Notes: generated by a model from the letters alone, not told the origin. A stretch of 29,307 nt of DNA from JABZIP01 sp052173355 (GCA_052173355.1 JBQMYS010000011.1:1-29307); one strand, 5' to 3'. Shown: positions 1 to 8,956, numbered from the stretch's first letter. Numbers and translations: made by a program.

Positions 1-1305
1 TAAGGCACTCAGTTCCATAGCCCTTTTTGCCGGATAATAGCCCGCTAAAAGTCCTATAAGCGTGGCAAATCCTACTGATGCAAAAGCCAACCAAATCGGT
101 ATATGCGATATGTTTCCGTCCATTCCGCCCATCATTTGATCAAATGCCATACTAATTATATCACGAAGAACGGTATTCATCAATATCGAAACTACAATGC
201 TGAAAATCAATCCTGCCAATCCTCCCAAAAAACCTATCAATCCCGCTTCGAGCATAAACATCTTTCGTATGTCGCCCAAATTCGCACCGATTACCTTCAT
301 TACACCGATTTCTTTTGTCCTTTCGTATATTGACATTATCATTGTATTTGTTATACCCAGCGCTGCAACAAGCAAAGAAATGCCGCCGATACCGCCCAAA
401 ATTCCTTGAATCATCCTGGATGTTTTCTTCACAGAATCAAGCCAGTCGCTCGGACTGTACGTGCCGTAATTTTTTTCACGAAGCGCCTTACTTACATCGC
501 CTGACAAATTTATATCATCAACATAGATAAGTGCCTGCTCATAAGTTTTTCTTCCGGTTTTTATTCTCTCTTTAGTCGCCCTTTGCGTTTCCAGTATGAA
601 TTTTTCGACAAATTCTATATTCATATAACAGTTATATGCCGAATCATCATCCGGATTTGAAAGTACGCCTACAGGTCTTACCTTAAATTCGGGGTATTTG
701 ATTTTTTCACTTTCATTTCCTCTTTCCTGCCTGTGTCGAAATCCGTAAGAATCATCCCCGGTAATAAACATCTTTTTTTGTTGCATTACCGGAAATTCAT
801 CATTCGACCATCCATCCTTACTCGGATCATGAAAAAAATGTGTTATCTGATTGCCGAAAAGTATCATCTCTTTATCGGAGCTGCGAAGCATTCTGCCCCC
901 ATCTTCAACTGCATAATTAAATTTTTCAAACACTTCCGGTTTAATACCGATTATCTGCGTAGATGCTACTTTTTTACCCGCAACAATAGCAACACTGGTT
1001 TCCACAACAGGAGTAATCGCCGTCACTCCCTCCATCTTTGAAATTTCGCTTATCGTCTGATCGTTTAAAATTCCGTTTGTATTGCCCCTAGATGCCATGC
1101 CCTCATTTGCCCGAACCGTTATTACATGAAGATTTCCATAGCTTTCTATCTGTTTTTGATTGTTTTCAGAAAGTCCGAATCCGATTGAAAGCATCACAAC
1201 TATCGCACAAGTTCCCACAACTACACCGATTACCGCAAGCAACGTCCTGGTCCTGCGCCTAAGCAAATTTCTAAAACAAAGCTCTATCAAATCTCTGTTT
1301 GTCAT
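1..1305 (-). CDS. MacB/FtsX-type ABC transporter permease (3' end cut by window)
   Basis: This is the membrane subunit of a MacB/LolE-class (type VII, mechanotransmission) ABC transporter. The ATG at 1305-1303 starts a frame that stays open to base 1, giving 435 codons with the extreme C-terminus missing. An N-terminal membrane segment follows a basic stretch (residues about 9-38, ending in ...VIGVVVGTCAIVVMLSIG). A long extracytoplasmic domain covers about residues 40-285. Next is the family's membrane block with the ITNTMIMSIYERTKEIGVMK-type coupling helix, and then further hydrophobic segments. The ATPase is not fused, unlike E. coli MacB, and is supplied by the gene at 3392-4099. It lies 27 bases after the CARDB-type protein and is very likely co-transcribed with it. 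The family moves substrates from the outer membrane face or periplasm, or acts mechanically, rather than carrying them through a membrane channel; the substrate here cannot be told. Confidence 0.9.
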   Translation of the reverse strand, partial: MTNRDLIELCFRNLLRRRTRTLLAVIGVVVGTCAIVVMLSIGFGLSENNQKQIESYGNLHVITVRANEGMASRGNTNGILNDQTISEISKMEGVTAITPVVETSVAIVAGKKVASTQIIGIKPEVFEKFNYAVEDGGRMLRSSDKEMILFGNQITHFFHDPSKDGWSNDEFPVMQQKKMFITGDDSYGFRHRQERGNESEKIKYPEFKVRPVGVLSNPDDDSAYNCYMNIEFVEKFILETQRATKERIKTGRKTYEQALIYVDDINLSGDVSKALREKNYGTYSPSDWLDSVKKTSRMIQGILGGIGGISLLVAALGITNTMIMSIYERTKEIGVMKVIGANLGDIRKMFMLEAGLIGFLGGLAGLIFSIVVSILMNTVLRDIISMAFDQMMGGMDGNISHIPIWLAFASVGFATLIGLLAGYYPAKRAMELSAL

Positions 1306-1332
1306 AATTTCCCATTTTCCTTTAGATACACT

Positions 1333-3378
1333 TTACACATCAAAATCATCAATTTCAAGATCTTTTTCAGCCTTTTTCCTGCGTATCTTTTTTACAACGA
1401 TGCCCGTTACCGCCATGATAACAACTACTGCTGCAAATATTATAAGGCTCCATGGCACTTTTTTTTGCTTGTTATTCATATCCTGCTCGTCATCTTCCAT
1501 AGGCGGCTCTTTAATTGCCTCAAATTCAAAAGGAACTTCCTGCACTTGCGCTTCTCCGTCGGTATTTTCAAAAGTAAAAGTTACAATACCGCTAACTTTC
1601 CCCGCTTCACGCGGTACAACCGTAAAACTGTATGTATCACTCTTACCGCCTTCCATATTCCCCGCATAGTAACTGTTGGACTGCGTTATATCAAACTCCC
1701 CTGAACAATTTATCTTCAAATTATTCAAAACCGTTTTTCCCATATTGTAAAACTGAAGTTCACAACCAACCGGCATCCCTACATACGCTTCTTGAGGAGG
1801 TACAAATTCATCAACCACCAATCTTGTTTTTTGTGTCACAGGTATTGCTATAATATCTGAAGATTCAAGTGCTTCGCCGCCCTTCGTTTCATAAGTTATT
1901 TTAACCGTCATAGACGTGGTTTTTTGCTCCGCCTGCGGCTTGACATCAAATGCCATACTCTTTGTATAATGTGCTTTTCCGCTAATTCTTTCTATAAAAA
2001 ACGAATTACTACCGCCTGCAGGTACGAAAACTCCTCCTTCATCTGTCAAAGAAACCTTTATATTCGAAAGTTCTTGAGAAGATGTATTCAAAATTCCCAA
2101 ATTCAGCATAAAATGCCCGCCTGCCTGCACCGATGCCGCGCCATACGTATAACTATCCACCATAAGTTGCGGTTTTTTTGCCCCACCCGTAGAGCTTCCT
2201 TCAATGGCAACTACGGCATACTGGGAAACCTGTGACTTATTTTTATCATCCGTATTCGTACTTTCGGCGTTTATCTTTATTGAGCAGCTTTTTCCATCCT
2301 TTGCTTCCTGCGCATAATAACTGATATTGTAATTTTTAGTTTCGCCTGCATCAAAATTGTCAATAAAAATATTTTTACTCCTGTTCAAAAGTCCATCTGC
2401 CGGTTCTGCCGTAATTTTGATAGCACGAAGCTTTTTCTTTCCTGAATTTGTAACCGAAAATCCGACATCAAATGTACTCTTTTCAGCAACAACAGCAGGA
2501 GCTGTAACATTCACAATATTCAAATCGTTTTTAATGTCATCTTTAGCATCACCGATAACAGGCACATAAATCGTCTTTGCGGTTTTTACGTCACCGCGCA
2601 TAAAATCTTGACCTTGCACTGTAACTTCTATAGGATAATTCTTACTTTGAGCAGCATCTTCTACCGAAATTGGAAATTCTACTGTAAACTTACGTCCTGT
2701 TCCCATATATCCTATATTGGCTTGATTGCTGTCATTATTTATACTCAAAACATCAGGCAAGTTGATTTTCACTACACCGTTTTTAATCACGCTGTTTCCG
2801 TAATTGTGCAATGTAATAATAATCTTATTGTCTTCGCCTTTTTTAAATCCGTCAGCCGGCTTCAATACGTGCGATACATCAACCGCTGCAACCCAGCCTA
2901 CGTCTTGACCGTCCGTAGCAAATTTTTCATATACCGTAAAACCGCTTTCGGCACTACTTAATTCATTTCCTATTGAATTTATCGGTGTAACACCATCCGC
3001 CTTAAACACTTTTGCCGTAAATCGCATATTTCTTTTACCTAAAGAAGCATTCTTGGTTACAGAAACTTTAAAAATCACAGGAAATTCACTGCCCGCAGGA
3101 ACAGTCGCATCTCCGGCAATGCCTGTTATATTTATACCGTCACCATCTATAGAAATTGCCATATCCTTAACTACAACAGCTTCCCCCAGCGAGTTTTTAA
3201 TATTATATGTTATACTTTCTTTGCCGCCTTGAGATGCGCTCACAGAATCACTGCTCACCGTTGCCTTAACACCGAGCACACTCGCATATGAAACACTTTC
3301 ATATGATGTATTTGCAAATATTACCGCCACGCACACAAATATCGGTAATATTTTTTTTACAAATTTATTTAAAAACAC
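1333..3378 (-). CDS. Membrane-anchored surface protein with repeated CARDB/NEW3-like domains
   Basis: A 681-residue exported protein. The start is GTG (3378-3376) with AGAGG about 8 bases upstream. An N-terminal signal peptide (about residues 1-32, basic KFVKK then a hydrophobic core) leads into several Ig-like beta domains of the CARDB / alpha-galactosidase NEW3 type (COG1361 style). These show recurring patterns such as 'V..VGxxFxxxxxVTNSGxxxLxxIKI', for example near residues 300-330, 425-445 and 540-570. A C-terminal hydrophobic segment (about 643-662) followed by KKIRRKK gives a single-pass anchor, so most of the protein lies outside the cell. It sits between the ABC ATPase (13-base gap) and the MacB-like permease (27-base gap). 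It is therefore probably the extracellular partner of that transporter, in the place where MacA-like adaptors occur in Gram-negatives. The domain family is inferred from the repeat pattern; the function is not known. Confidence 0.8.
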   Translation of the reverse strand: MFLNKFVKKILPIFVCVAVIFANTSYESVSYASVLGVKATVSSDSVSASQGGKESITYNIKNSLGEAVVVKDMAISIDGDGINITGIAGDATVPAGSEFPVIFKVSVTKNASLGKRNMRFTAKVFKADGVTPINSIGNELSSAESGFTVYEKFATDGQDVGWVAAVDVSHVLKPADGFKKGEDNKIIITLHNYGNSVIKNGVVKINLPDVLSINNDSNQANIGYMGTGRKFTVEFPISVEDAAQSKNYPIEVTVQGQDFMRGDVKTAKTIYVPVIGDAKDDIKNDLNIVNVTAPAVVAEKSTFDVGFSVTNSGKKKLRAIKITAEPADGLLNRSKNIFIDNFDAGETKNYNISYYAQEAKDGKSCSIKINAESTNTDDKNKSQVSQYAVVAIEGSSTGGAKKPQLMVDSYTYGAASVQAGGHFMLNLGILNTSSQELSNIKVSLTDEGGVFVPAGGSNSFFIERISGKAHYTKSMAFDVKPQAEQKTTSMTVKITYETKGGEALESSDIIAIPVTQKTRLVVDEFVPPQEAYVGMPVGCELQFYNMGKTVLNNLKINCSGEFDITQSNSYYAGNMEGGKSDTYSFTVVPREAGKVSGIVTFTFENTDGEAQVQEVPFEFEAIKEPPMEDDEQDMNNKQKKVPWSLIIFAAVVVIMAVTGIVVKKIRRKKAEKDLEIDDFDV

Positions 3379-3391
3379 CTTAATTTACCTC

Positions 3392-4099
3392 TTAGCCATC
3401 TTCATTTTCACGCTTCACAGTTTCCACATTCAAAATGTTTCCATCTTGTATTGTGACAATCTTATCCGCATACTGCGCAATGCTTCTATCGTGTGTAACA
3501 AGTATCAATGTCGCATTTTGCTTCCTGACCTGGCTCACTATAATCTGCATTACTTCTTTAGTAGTATTCGTATCCAAATTACCGGTAGGCTCGTCTGCGA
3601 ATATTATCTTCGGACGGGCCGCAAGTGCTCTTGCAATCCCGACTCGCTGTTGCTGACCGCCACTCATTTGAGTAGGTTTTCGGTTTTCATAGCCCACAAG
3701 TCCGACAGATTCAAGTGCTTCACTCGCAAGGGCATTACGGGTTTTTTTATCAGTTCCGCGAAATATAAGTGGCAAACTGACATTTTCTACCGCCGTAAGC
3801 ATAGGCAATAAATGGTACGCTTGAAATATAAAGCCTATATTCTTTTGTCGAAAAAGCGTTACCTGCTTTTCGCTTAATTTGTGAATCGGAACTTTTCCTA
3901 TGTAAATCTCTCCCTTAGTAGGTTTCTCAAGCCCCGCTACCATGTTCAAAAACGTCGATTTTCCGGAACCTGAAGTACCCAAAAAACAAACTATCTCACC
4001 GCGAAAAATCTCAAGGCTGACATCATTCAAAGCCACCACGCGTTCTTCGCCCATGCGGTAAACTTTTCGCACATGGTTCACTTTAATTAAAGGTTCCAT
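3392..4099 (-). CDS. ABC transporter ATP-binding protein, LolD/MacB type
   Basis: A 235-residue cytoplasmic ATPase. It has Walker A GTSGSGKST (41-49), a Q-loop region (FIFQAYHLLP, about 90-99), the signature MSGGQQQR (145-152), Walker B with catalytic Glu in IIFADEPTGNLD (165-176) and an H-loop in VTHD (about 203). The GNLD ending after Walker B and the LLP sequence after the Q-loop are typical of the LolD/MacB/FtsE class, which pairs with FtsX-fold permeases. The start ATG at 4099 follows GGAAG. The gene begins 23 bases after tyrS and is followed by the CARDB-type protein and permease, so the three form one exporter cassette at the end of the housekeeping run. The substrate is unknown. Confidence 0.93.
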   Translation of the reverse strand: MEPLIKVNHVRKVYRMGEERVVALNDVSLEIFRGEIVCFLGTSGSGKSTFLNMVAGLEKPTKGEIYIGKVPIHKLSEKQVTLFRQKNIGFIFQAYHLLPMLTAVENVSLPLIFRGTDKKTRNALASEALESVGLVGYENRKPTQMSGGQQQRVGIARALAARPKIIFADEPTGNLDTNTTKEVMQIIVSQVRKQNATLILVTHDRSIAQYADKIVTIQDGNILNVETVKRENEDG

Positions 4100-4122
4100 T
4101 CACTTCCTGCCTTTCAAAATCG

Positions 4123-5424
4123 CTAAATTTCAACTTTATGAAATATTTTTTTACCCTTTTTTATTATCAGAGTACCATCTTTGAAATCCGCTTTCGTCAC
4201 CATCATCTTTTTGTCCGAAACTTTTTCACCATTCACTGAAAGACCGCCCTGTTCTATGGTTCTGAAGCCTTCCGCATTGCTCGGAACGAGTTTGATTTCA
4301 CGAATCAAATTTACAATTCCGATTCCTTCACCTTCAAACATCGCGCCATCAAGCTTTGTTGTAGGGATATTATCCAAATTATCACTGCCGGAAAATGCAG
4401 CCCTCGCGGCATCCTGCGCCTTTTGTGCTTCTTCTTTTCCATGAACCAGTTTCGTTACCTCAAACGCAAGAACTTCTTTCGCTTTGTTGATTTCCTGACC
4501 CTCCAATGCCGACAATTTTTCAACTTCGCTCATAGGCAAAAATGTAAGCATACGCAAGCACTTGTTTACATCAGCATCAGCAACATTCCTCCAATACTGG
4601 TAAAATTCATATGGCGACGTTCTGTTCTTTTCAAGCCACAACGCACCTTTTTGAGTTTTTCCCATCTTTATGCCTTCGCTTGTAGTTAAAAGCGAAAAAG
4701 TCATACCGTAAACCTGCTTATCCAGTTCGCGTTTTGTCAATCTGATTCCGCCAAGTATATTCGACCACTGATCGTTTCCTCCGAACTGCATCTTGCAATC
4801 TATATCCTTAGCCATCACCATGAAATCGTAAGACTGCATCAGCATATAGTTAAACTCAAGAAAAGATAAGCCTTTTTCCATCCTCTGTTTGAAACACTCT
4901 GCTCTCAGCATTTCATGTACCGAAAAATGCTTTCCTATATCTCGTATAAACTCTATATAATTAAGCCCCATAAGCCACGAAGCGTTGTTCACGCATATAG
5001 CTTTTCCCGGCTCAGGTTCACGAGTCATCTTCTTGCCCTCATAAACCCAATCATCATCAAATTCCAAAAACTTATCAAACAGTTTTTTAAAAGCGTCACA
5101 ATTATTTTTAATCACTTCAGGCGTCATCATCTGTCGCATATCCGTTCTTCCCGACGGATCTCCGACCATTCCCGTACCTCCGCCTATCAGCACAATAGGT
5201 GTGTGCCCAAATTTTTGCATATACATCATGATTATCACCTGCATGAAATGCCCGATATGCAAGCAATCCGCTGTTGGATCAAAACCTATATAAAATTTTA
5301 TTTTTTCTTCACTCAAAAGTTTTCTTACGGTTTCTTCATCCGTAAGCTGCTCTATAAAACCTCTTTCTTTTAAAACATCGTAAACATTTGTATGCTCACT
5401 TATATTATCCGGTATAAAATTCAT
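4123..5424 (-). CDS. tyrS: Tyrosyl-tRNA synthetase
   Basis: A 433-residue class I aminoacyl-tRNA synthetase that attaches tyrosine to tRNA-Tyr. It shows the HIGH motif at 56-59 (CLHIGHF), a KMSKS-equivalent KMGKT at 253-257, the tyrosine pocket region with QSYDF, and GGNDQWSN. A C-terminal S4 RNA-binding domain covers about residues 365-433, ending in the basic KKGKKIFHKVEI. Length matches the bacterial TyrRS family. The start ATG at 5424 has AGGAG six bases upstream. It follows upp by 9 bases with no room for a T-box leader, so it depends on transcription from upstream genes. This is unusual among clostridia, where tyrS is often T-box controlled. Confidence 0.98.
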   Translation of the reverse strand: MNFIPDNISEHTNVYDVLKERGFIEQLTDEETVRKLLSEEKIKFYIGFDPTADCLHIGHFMQVIIMMYMQKFGHTPIVLIGGGTGMVGDPSGRTDMRQMMTPEVIKNNCDAFKKLFDKFLEFDDDWVYEGKKMTREPEPGKAICVNNASWLMGLNYIEFIRDIGKHFSVHEMLRAECFKQRMEKGLSFLEFNYMLMQSYDFMVMAKDIDCKMQFGGNDQWSNILGGIRLTKRELDKQVYGMTFSLLTTSEGIKMGKTQKGALWLEKNRTSPYEFYQYWRNVADADVNKCLRMLTFLPMSEVEKLSALEGQEINKAKEVLAFEVTKLVHGKEEAQKAQDAARAAFSGSDNLDNIPTTKLDGAMFEGEGIGIVNLIREIKLVPSNAEGFRTIEQGGLSVNGEKVSDKKMMVTKADFKDGTLIIKKGKKIFHKVEI

Positions 5425-5433
5425 ATTAAACTC

Positions 5434-6063
5434 CTATTTCGTTCCGTATAGTCTATCGCCCGCATCTCCAAGCCCCGGCAATATATACGCGTGTTCATTA
5501 AGCTTTTCATCCTTTGCCGCAATGAATATATCAACATCAGGATGCGCGCCTTGTAGCGCCGCTATTCCCTCCGGTGATGCTATCAAACACATAAAAGTAA
5601 TGCTCTTTACTCCCTGCTTTTTAATAAAATCGATTGCAGCCACAGCACTTCCTCCTGTTGCGAGCATCGGGTCGAGTACAAAAACCTGCCTTTTTGCTAT
5701 ATCCTTTGGAAGTTTACAATAATATTCAACCGGTATATGGGTATCCGGATCTCTATAAAGTCCTATATGCCCTACTTTTGCGTTTGGAACAAGAGCAAGC
5801 ATACCGTCCACCATTCCAAGCCCGGCTCTCAATATCGGAACTATTGCAATATCTTCACCTTGCAACATCTTTACTTGCGTTTTACACATAGGTGTTTCTA
5901 TTTCAACTTTTTCAAGCGGTAACTCACGAGTAGCTTCGTAACCCATAAGCATAGCGATTTCTTTTACCAAATCGCGAAAATCCTTTACACTTGTTTCTTT
6001 TTGTCTAATCATCGCTGTTTTATGTTGTATTAACGGATGCTCAAATACGTATACTTTTCCCAT
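5434..6063 (-). CDS. upp: Uracil phosphoribosyltransferase
   Basis: Pyrimidine salvage enzyme converting uracil and PRPP to UMP. The protein is 209 residues from the ATG at 6063, which has GGGAGG six bases upstream. An in-frame ATG six codons earlier (6081) lies upstream of this site and would add a non-conserved MRGRNK, so it is rejected. The PRPP-binding loop DPMLATGGSA is at 131-140. The C-terminal uracil-binding segment ends LPGLGDAGDRLYGTK, a hallmark of the family. It lies between rpiB and tyrS in the same run, and rpiB-upp adjacency is common in clostridia. Confidence 0.97.
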   Translation of the reverse strand: MGKVYVFEHPLIQHKTAMIRQKETSVKDFRDLVKEIAMLMGYEATRELPLEKVEIETPMCKTQVKMLQGEDIAIVPILRAGLGMVDGMLALVPNAKVGHIGLYRDPDTHIPVEYYCKLPKDIAKRQVFVLDPMLATGGSAVAAIDFIKKQGVKSITFMCLIASPEGIAALQGAHPDVDIFIAAKDEKLNEHAYILPGLGDAGDRLYGTK

Positions 6064-6089
6064 TTTGTTCCTCCCACGCATCTATGTTA

Positions 6090-6524
6090 CTATTTAATAT
6101 TGTCTATCATATCTATTCGCCTTTGATGACGGCCACCCTCAAACTTCGCCTCAATCCAAGCTTTAAGTATTTTTTCCGCTTTTTCGTTTGATGTTGTACG
6201 GCCTCCAAGTGCCAAAATATTTGCATTATTATGTTCTATCGACAATCTCGCCATATTTTCGTCAGTGCAAAGCGCACAGCGAATCCCATGAACCTTGTTT
6301 GCAGCTATTGATATTCCTATGCCTGTTCCGCAACAAACCACACCTTTTTCTACTTTCGCCTCAGCAACCGCCTTGCCGCAAATCTCGCCGTACACAGGAT
6401 AATCTACAGATTCTTCGCTATGCGTACCGAAATCCTCAACCTCTACATTTAACTTTTCAAGGTAGCTTTTCAAATGTTCCTTCAATGCAAATCCGCCATG
6501 ATCGCTTGCTATACCTATTTTCAT
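6090..6524 (-). CDS. rpiB: Ribose-5-phosphate isomerase B
   Basis: Interconverts ribulose-5-phosphate and ribose-5-phosphate in the pentose phosphate pathway (LacA/RpiB family). The protein has 144 residues starting at the ATG at 6524, with GGGAG seven bases upstream inside the last codons of the preceding gene. The longer frame to 6539 would add MWENR and lacks a suitable binding site. Conserved features are D8-H9 (ASDHGG), the active-site Cys in CCGTGIGIS (64-72), EHNNANILALGGR (97-109) and the R in GGRHQRR near the C-terminus. The start lies one base after the stop of tsaC, so translation is probably coupled. Ribose 5-phosphate feeds the PRPP used by Upp next door. Confidence 0.96.
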   Translation of the reverse strand: MKIGIASDHGGFALKEHLKSYLEKLNVEVEDFGTHSEESVDYPVYGEICGKAVAEAKVEKGVVCCGTGIGISIAANKVHGIRCALCTDENMARLSIEHNNANILALGGRTTSNEKAEKILKAWIEAKFEGGRHQRRIDMIDNIK

Positions 6525-6525
6525 T

Positions 6526-7578
6526 CTATTCTCCCACATTCACTATCTCGTATCCCGCAGCTTTTAGCATACGATTCATAATAGAAAATCCCCTGCCGTT
6601 TTTTTGATCATGCCCTCGTGCCAATATCACATCGACTTTTTTTTCATCATAATAGCGCAGCTTGTCAAAAAACGTACTCATTTCAAGTTCTATATCTTCG
6701 TCACTATCCCCAAGTAGTATATTTCCAACTTTTTTGCCGGAATTTTCAAGTTCGTTTGTCATTTTCAGCATCTCGGCTTTTACTTTTTCAAATTTTCCAA
6801 TTAAAATAATGAGTTTTGCCTTCGGTGCATAATGTCTGTACTTCATACCCGGAGCTTTAGGTTTAAAATCCTGCCCGCAAAGCTTCAAATCGAGTTTATT
6901 TTTCGCAAAATTTTGCATCTGCACTATATGCTCGTCCACTTCCACCCTTAACCCGATTTTTAAAAGACTTTCCTCAAGTTGATTTTGCGTGATATATCCC
7001 GGGCGTAACACAGTAACAACTTTATCCGTAACATCAACCACTGTAGACTCAATTCCGATTTTGCAAGCTTCCCCACAAACTATGCCGTCAACTTTGCCCG
7101 ACAAATCGCCTATTACATGTCTTACAACAGTCGGACTCGGACTTCCTGACAGATTCGCACTTGGTGCTGCTATCGGGCAGCCTGCGAAGCTGATAAGCTT
7201 CCTCGCGGCTTTTGAAGCCGGAAGCCGCACGCCAACGGTATCAAGTCCGCCCGTAGTTACCGTTGGCAGGCAGGCTGCCTTGGGTACTACCATAGTAAGA
7301 GGCCCCGGCCAAAACTTTTCTGCAAGCACACTCATAGCCTCACTCACAACAGGTGTCAAATCCCCAAGTTGCGATACGCTGTGAATATGCACTATCATAG
7401 GATTATCGCTCGGTCTGCCTTTCGCAACATAGACTTTTTTTACCGCATCGGCATTTAGCGCATCCGCCCCAAGTCCATAAACCGTTTCTGTCGGAAACGC
7501 TACAATCCCGCCATTTTTCAAAACTTTTCCGGCTTCTTTCAAATCCTGCTCAGAAGTCGTCCAAAGCTTAGTTTCCAT
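6526..7578 (-). CDS. tsaC: L-threonylcarbamoyladenylate synthase, Sua5 type
   Basis: Makes threonylcarbamoyl-AMP from threonine, bicarbonate and ATP, the first step of the t6A37 modification of ANN-decoding tRNAs. It is 350 residues, the long (Sua5/YwlC) form. The N-terminal YrdC domain spans about residues 9-195, with FPTETVYGLG (28-37), KGRPSDNPMIVHI (about 54-66) and PSANLSGSPSPT. A C-terminal Sua5 domain spans about 235-345, starting at the APGMKYRHYAPKA linker that caps the active site in Sua5. The start ATG has AAAGG upstream. It follows prfA by 12 bases, a widespread Firmicutes linkage of translation genes. Confidence 0.96.
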   Translation of the reverse strand: METKLWTTSEQDLKEAGKVLKNGGIVAFPTETVYGLGADALNADAVKKVYVAKGRPSDNPMIVHIHSVSQLGDLTPVVSEAMSVLAEKFWPGPLTMVVPKAACLPTVTTGGLDTVGVRLPASKAARKLISFAGCPIAAPSANLSGSPSPTVVRHVIGDLSGKVDGIVCGEACKIGIESTVVDVTDKVVTVLRPGYITQNQLEESLLKIGLRVEVDEHIVQMQNFAKNKLDLKLCGQDFKPKAPGMKYRHYAPKAKLIILIGKFEKVKAEMLKMTNELENSGKKVGNILLGDSDEDIELEMSTFFDKLRYYDEKKVDVILARGHDQKNGRGFSIMNRMLKAAGYEIVNVGE

Positions 7579-7590
7579 ATTTTGCCTTTC

Positions 7591-8652
7591 TTACAAATTT
7601 TTCAGTTTTTCCGCCTGGTCACTTGTAATACACGCATCTATTACTTCGTCTATATCTCCGTCCAAAAACGTATCAAGCTTATATATTGTTAAGTTAATCC
7701 TATGGTCCGTAATTCTTCCTTGCTGAAAATTATATGTCCTGATTCTCTGACTTCGATCTCCCGATCCGACCTGCGTTTTTCTCGCATCTGCGATTTCCTT
7801 GCTTTGTTCTGCTTGCATCATATCATAAAGCCTTGATTTCAAAACTTTCATTGCTTTATCCTTGTTTTTTATCTGCGATTTTTCATCTTGACAAGTTACC
7901 ACTATACCCGTAGGTAAATGCGTAATTCGCACTGCCGAATCCGTAGTGTTTACAGATTGTCCTCCATGTCCTGACGAACGATAAACGTCAACCCGCACAT
8001 CATTAGGATTTACCGTCACTTCCAAATCGTCCACCTCCGGAAGTACTGCTACAGTTGCGGCGGAAGTATGCACTCTGCCCGAAGATTCGGTACCCGGCAC
8101 TCTCTGTACTCTGTGCGTTCCGCTTTCATATTTCATCCTGCTGTACGCACCTTTACCGTTTATTATTACTACCGCTTCCTTTACACCGCCTATGCCGATT
8201 TCATTTATTTCTGTCAAATCGGTTTTCCAGCCTCTGCGTTCTGCATATCGCATATACATCCTAAGTAAATCCGCCGCAAACAATCCCGCTTCATCACCGC
8301 CTACACCTGCTCGTACTTCCAATATTACGTTTTTATCATCATTTGGATCTTTTGGAAGCAACAAAATCTGCATCTGCGTTTCAAGTTCCTCAAGTTCAGA
8401 TTCAAGCTGCGGAATCTCCTGCTTTGCCATTTCCCTAAGTTCTTCATCCGAATCGGTAAGCATATTTTTTAATTCTGCAAGTTCTTCTTTAACTTTTTTA
8501 TATTCTTTATATTTATTGACTACCGGCTCAATTTCACTCATTTCCTTCATATGTTTTTGCCACAAACCTTGGTTTGCAATTATATCCGGATCTGAAACTT
8601 TTATAGCCAATTCTTCATATTTTTCTAAGATAAAATCTAATTTATCGAACAT
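7591..8652 (-). CDS. prfA: Peptide chain release factor 1
   Basis: Class I release factor that recognises UAA and UAG and triggers peptide release. The 353-residue length fits RF1. The catalytic GGQ is at 230-232 within SSGHGGQSVN. The stop-codon reading PxT tripeptide appears as PGT in RVQRVPGTESSGR, where E. coli has PAT; the middle position varies in the family. The C-terminal KNKDKAMKVLKSRLYD and FQQGRITDHRINLTIYKL blocks are standard. The start ATG at 8652 has AGGAAAG upstream. It follows rpmE after a hairpin-containing gap of 83 bases. The methyltransferase prmC that modifies the GGQ glutamine is not beside it. Confidence 0.98.
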   Translation of the reverse strand: MFDKLDFILEKYEELAIKVSDPDIIANQGLWQKHMKEMSEIEPVVNKYKEYKKVKEELAELKNMLTDSDEELREMAKQEIPQLESELEELETQMQILLLPKDPNDDKNVILEVRAGVGGDEAGLFAADLLRMYMRYAERRGWKTDLTEINEIGIGGVKEAVVIINGKGAYSRMKYESGTHRVQRVPGTESSGRVHTSAATVAVLPEVDDLEVTVNPNDVRVDVYRSSGHGGQSVNTTDSAVRITHLPTGIVVTCQDEKSQIKNKDKAMKVLKSRLYDMMQAEQSKEIADARKTQVGSGDRSQRIRTYNFQQGRITDHRINLTIYKLDTFLDGDIDEVIDACITSDQAEKLKNL

Positions 8653-8696
8653 TCTTTCCTACCTTATTTCTGTTTCGATTTTGCCAAATTACATAA

Positions 8697-8726
8697 CAAG
8701 CCCCCAATGTAATCAATGGGAGCTTG
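8697..8726 (-). terminator. Hairpin between rpmE and prfA
   Basis: A 30-base inverted repeat, read on the minus strand as CAAGCTCCCATTG, a short loop, then CATTGGGGGCTTG. It pairs over about 12 positions with one G-U and one U-U mismatch. The G-U pair forms only in the minus-strand transcript, which supports function in that direction. The following bases (TTATGTAATTT) are only a weak U-run, so this is more likely a partial terminator or an RNA-processing or stability element than a full stop. It could lower prfA expression relative to the abundant ribosomal protein L31. Confidence 0.45.
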
Positions 8727-8735
8727 AGATGTGAC

Positions 8736-8936
8736 TTAATCAATGTTGTATTTGCTCTTGAATTTTTCAACACGACCGCCACGATTTATAAACTTCTGTT
8801 GTCCTGTAAAGAACGGATGACAAGATGAACAAACTTCAACTTTAATCTCGTCCTTGTTCGACTTAGTTGTAAATGTGTTGCCGCATGCGCAAGTTACTTT
8901 ACATTCCTTATAGTCCGGATGGATTCCTTCCTTCAT
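8736..8936 (-). CDS. rpmE: 50S ribosomal protein L31
   Basis: A 66-residue ribosomal protein L31, starting MKEGIHPDYKE as usual for the family. It is the zinc-binding (C+) type: CxC at 16-18 (CACG) and CxxC at 36-39 (CSSC), with an additional C12. The ATG at 8936 has AGAGGTG just upstream. An in-frame GTG three codons earlier overlaps that binding site and is rejected. It is the first gene of the translation-related run and is preceded by its own promoter. Zinc-containing L31 is normally the zinc-replete form; a zinc-free paralogue is not seen here. Confidence 0.97.
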   Translation of the reverse strand: MKEGIHPDYKECKVTCACGNTFTTKSNKDEIKVEVCSSCHPFFTGQQKFINRGGRVEKFKSKYNID

Positions 8937-8956
8937 GCTACGCACCTCTTTCTTCC

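Noticed and set aside
1441..1475. GGCTCCATGGCAC before a T-run on the plus strand, looking like a terminator
   Set aside because: The bases do not form a real hairpin beyond the CCATGG palindrome, and no plus-strand gene precedes it.
1160..1669. Open plus-strand frame of 169 codons
   Set aside because: It is antisense to the MacB-like permease and CARDB-type gene, has no ribosome binding site and its translation is Ser/Thr/Ile-rich low-complexity shadow sequence.
5373..5443. Possible T-box leader before tyrS
   Set aside because: The gap from upp is only 9 bases, with no room for a specifier stem and antiterminator.
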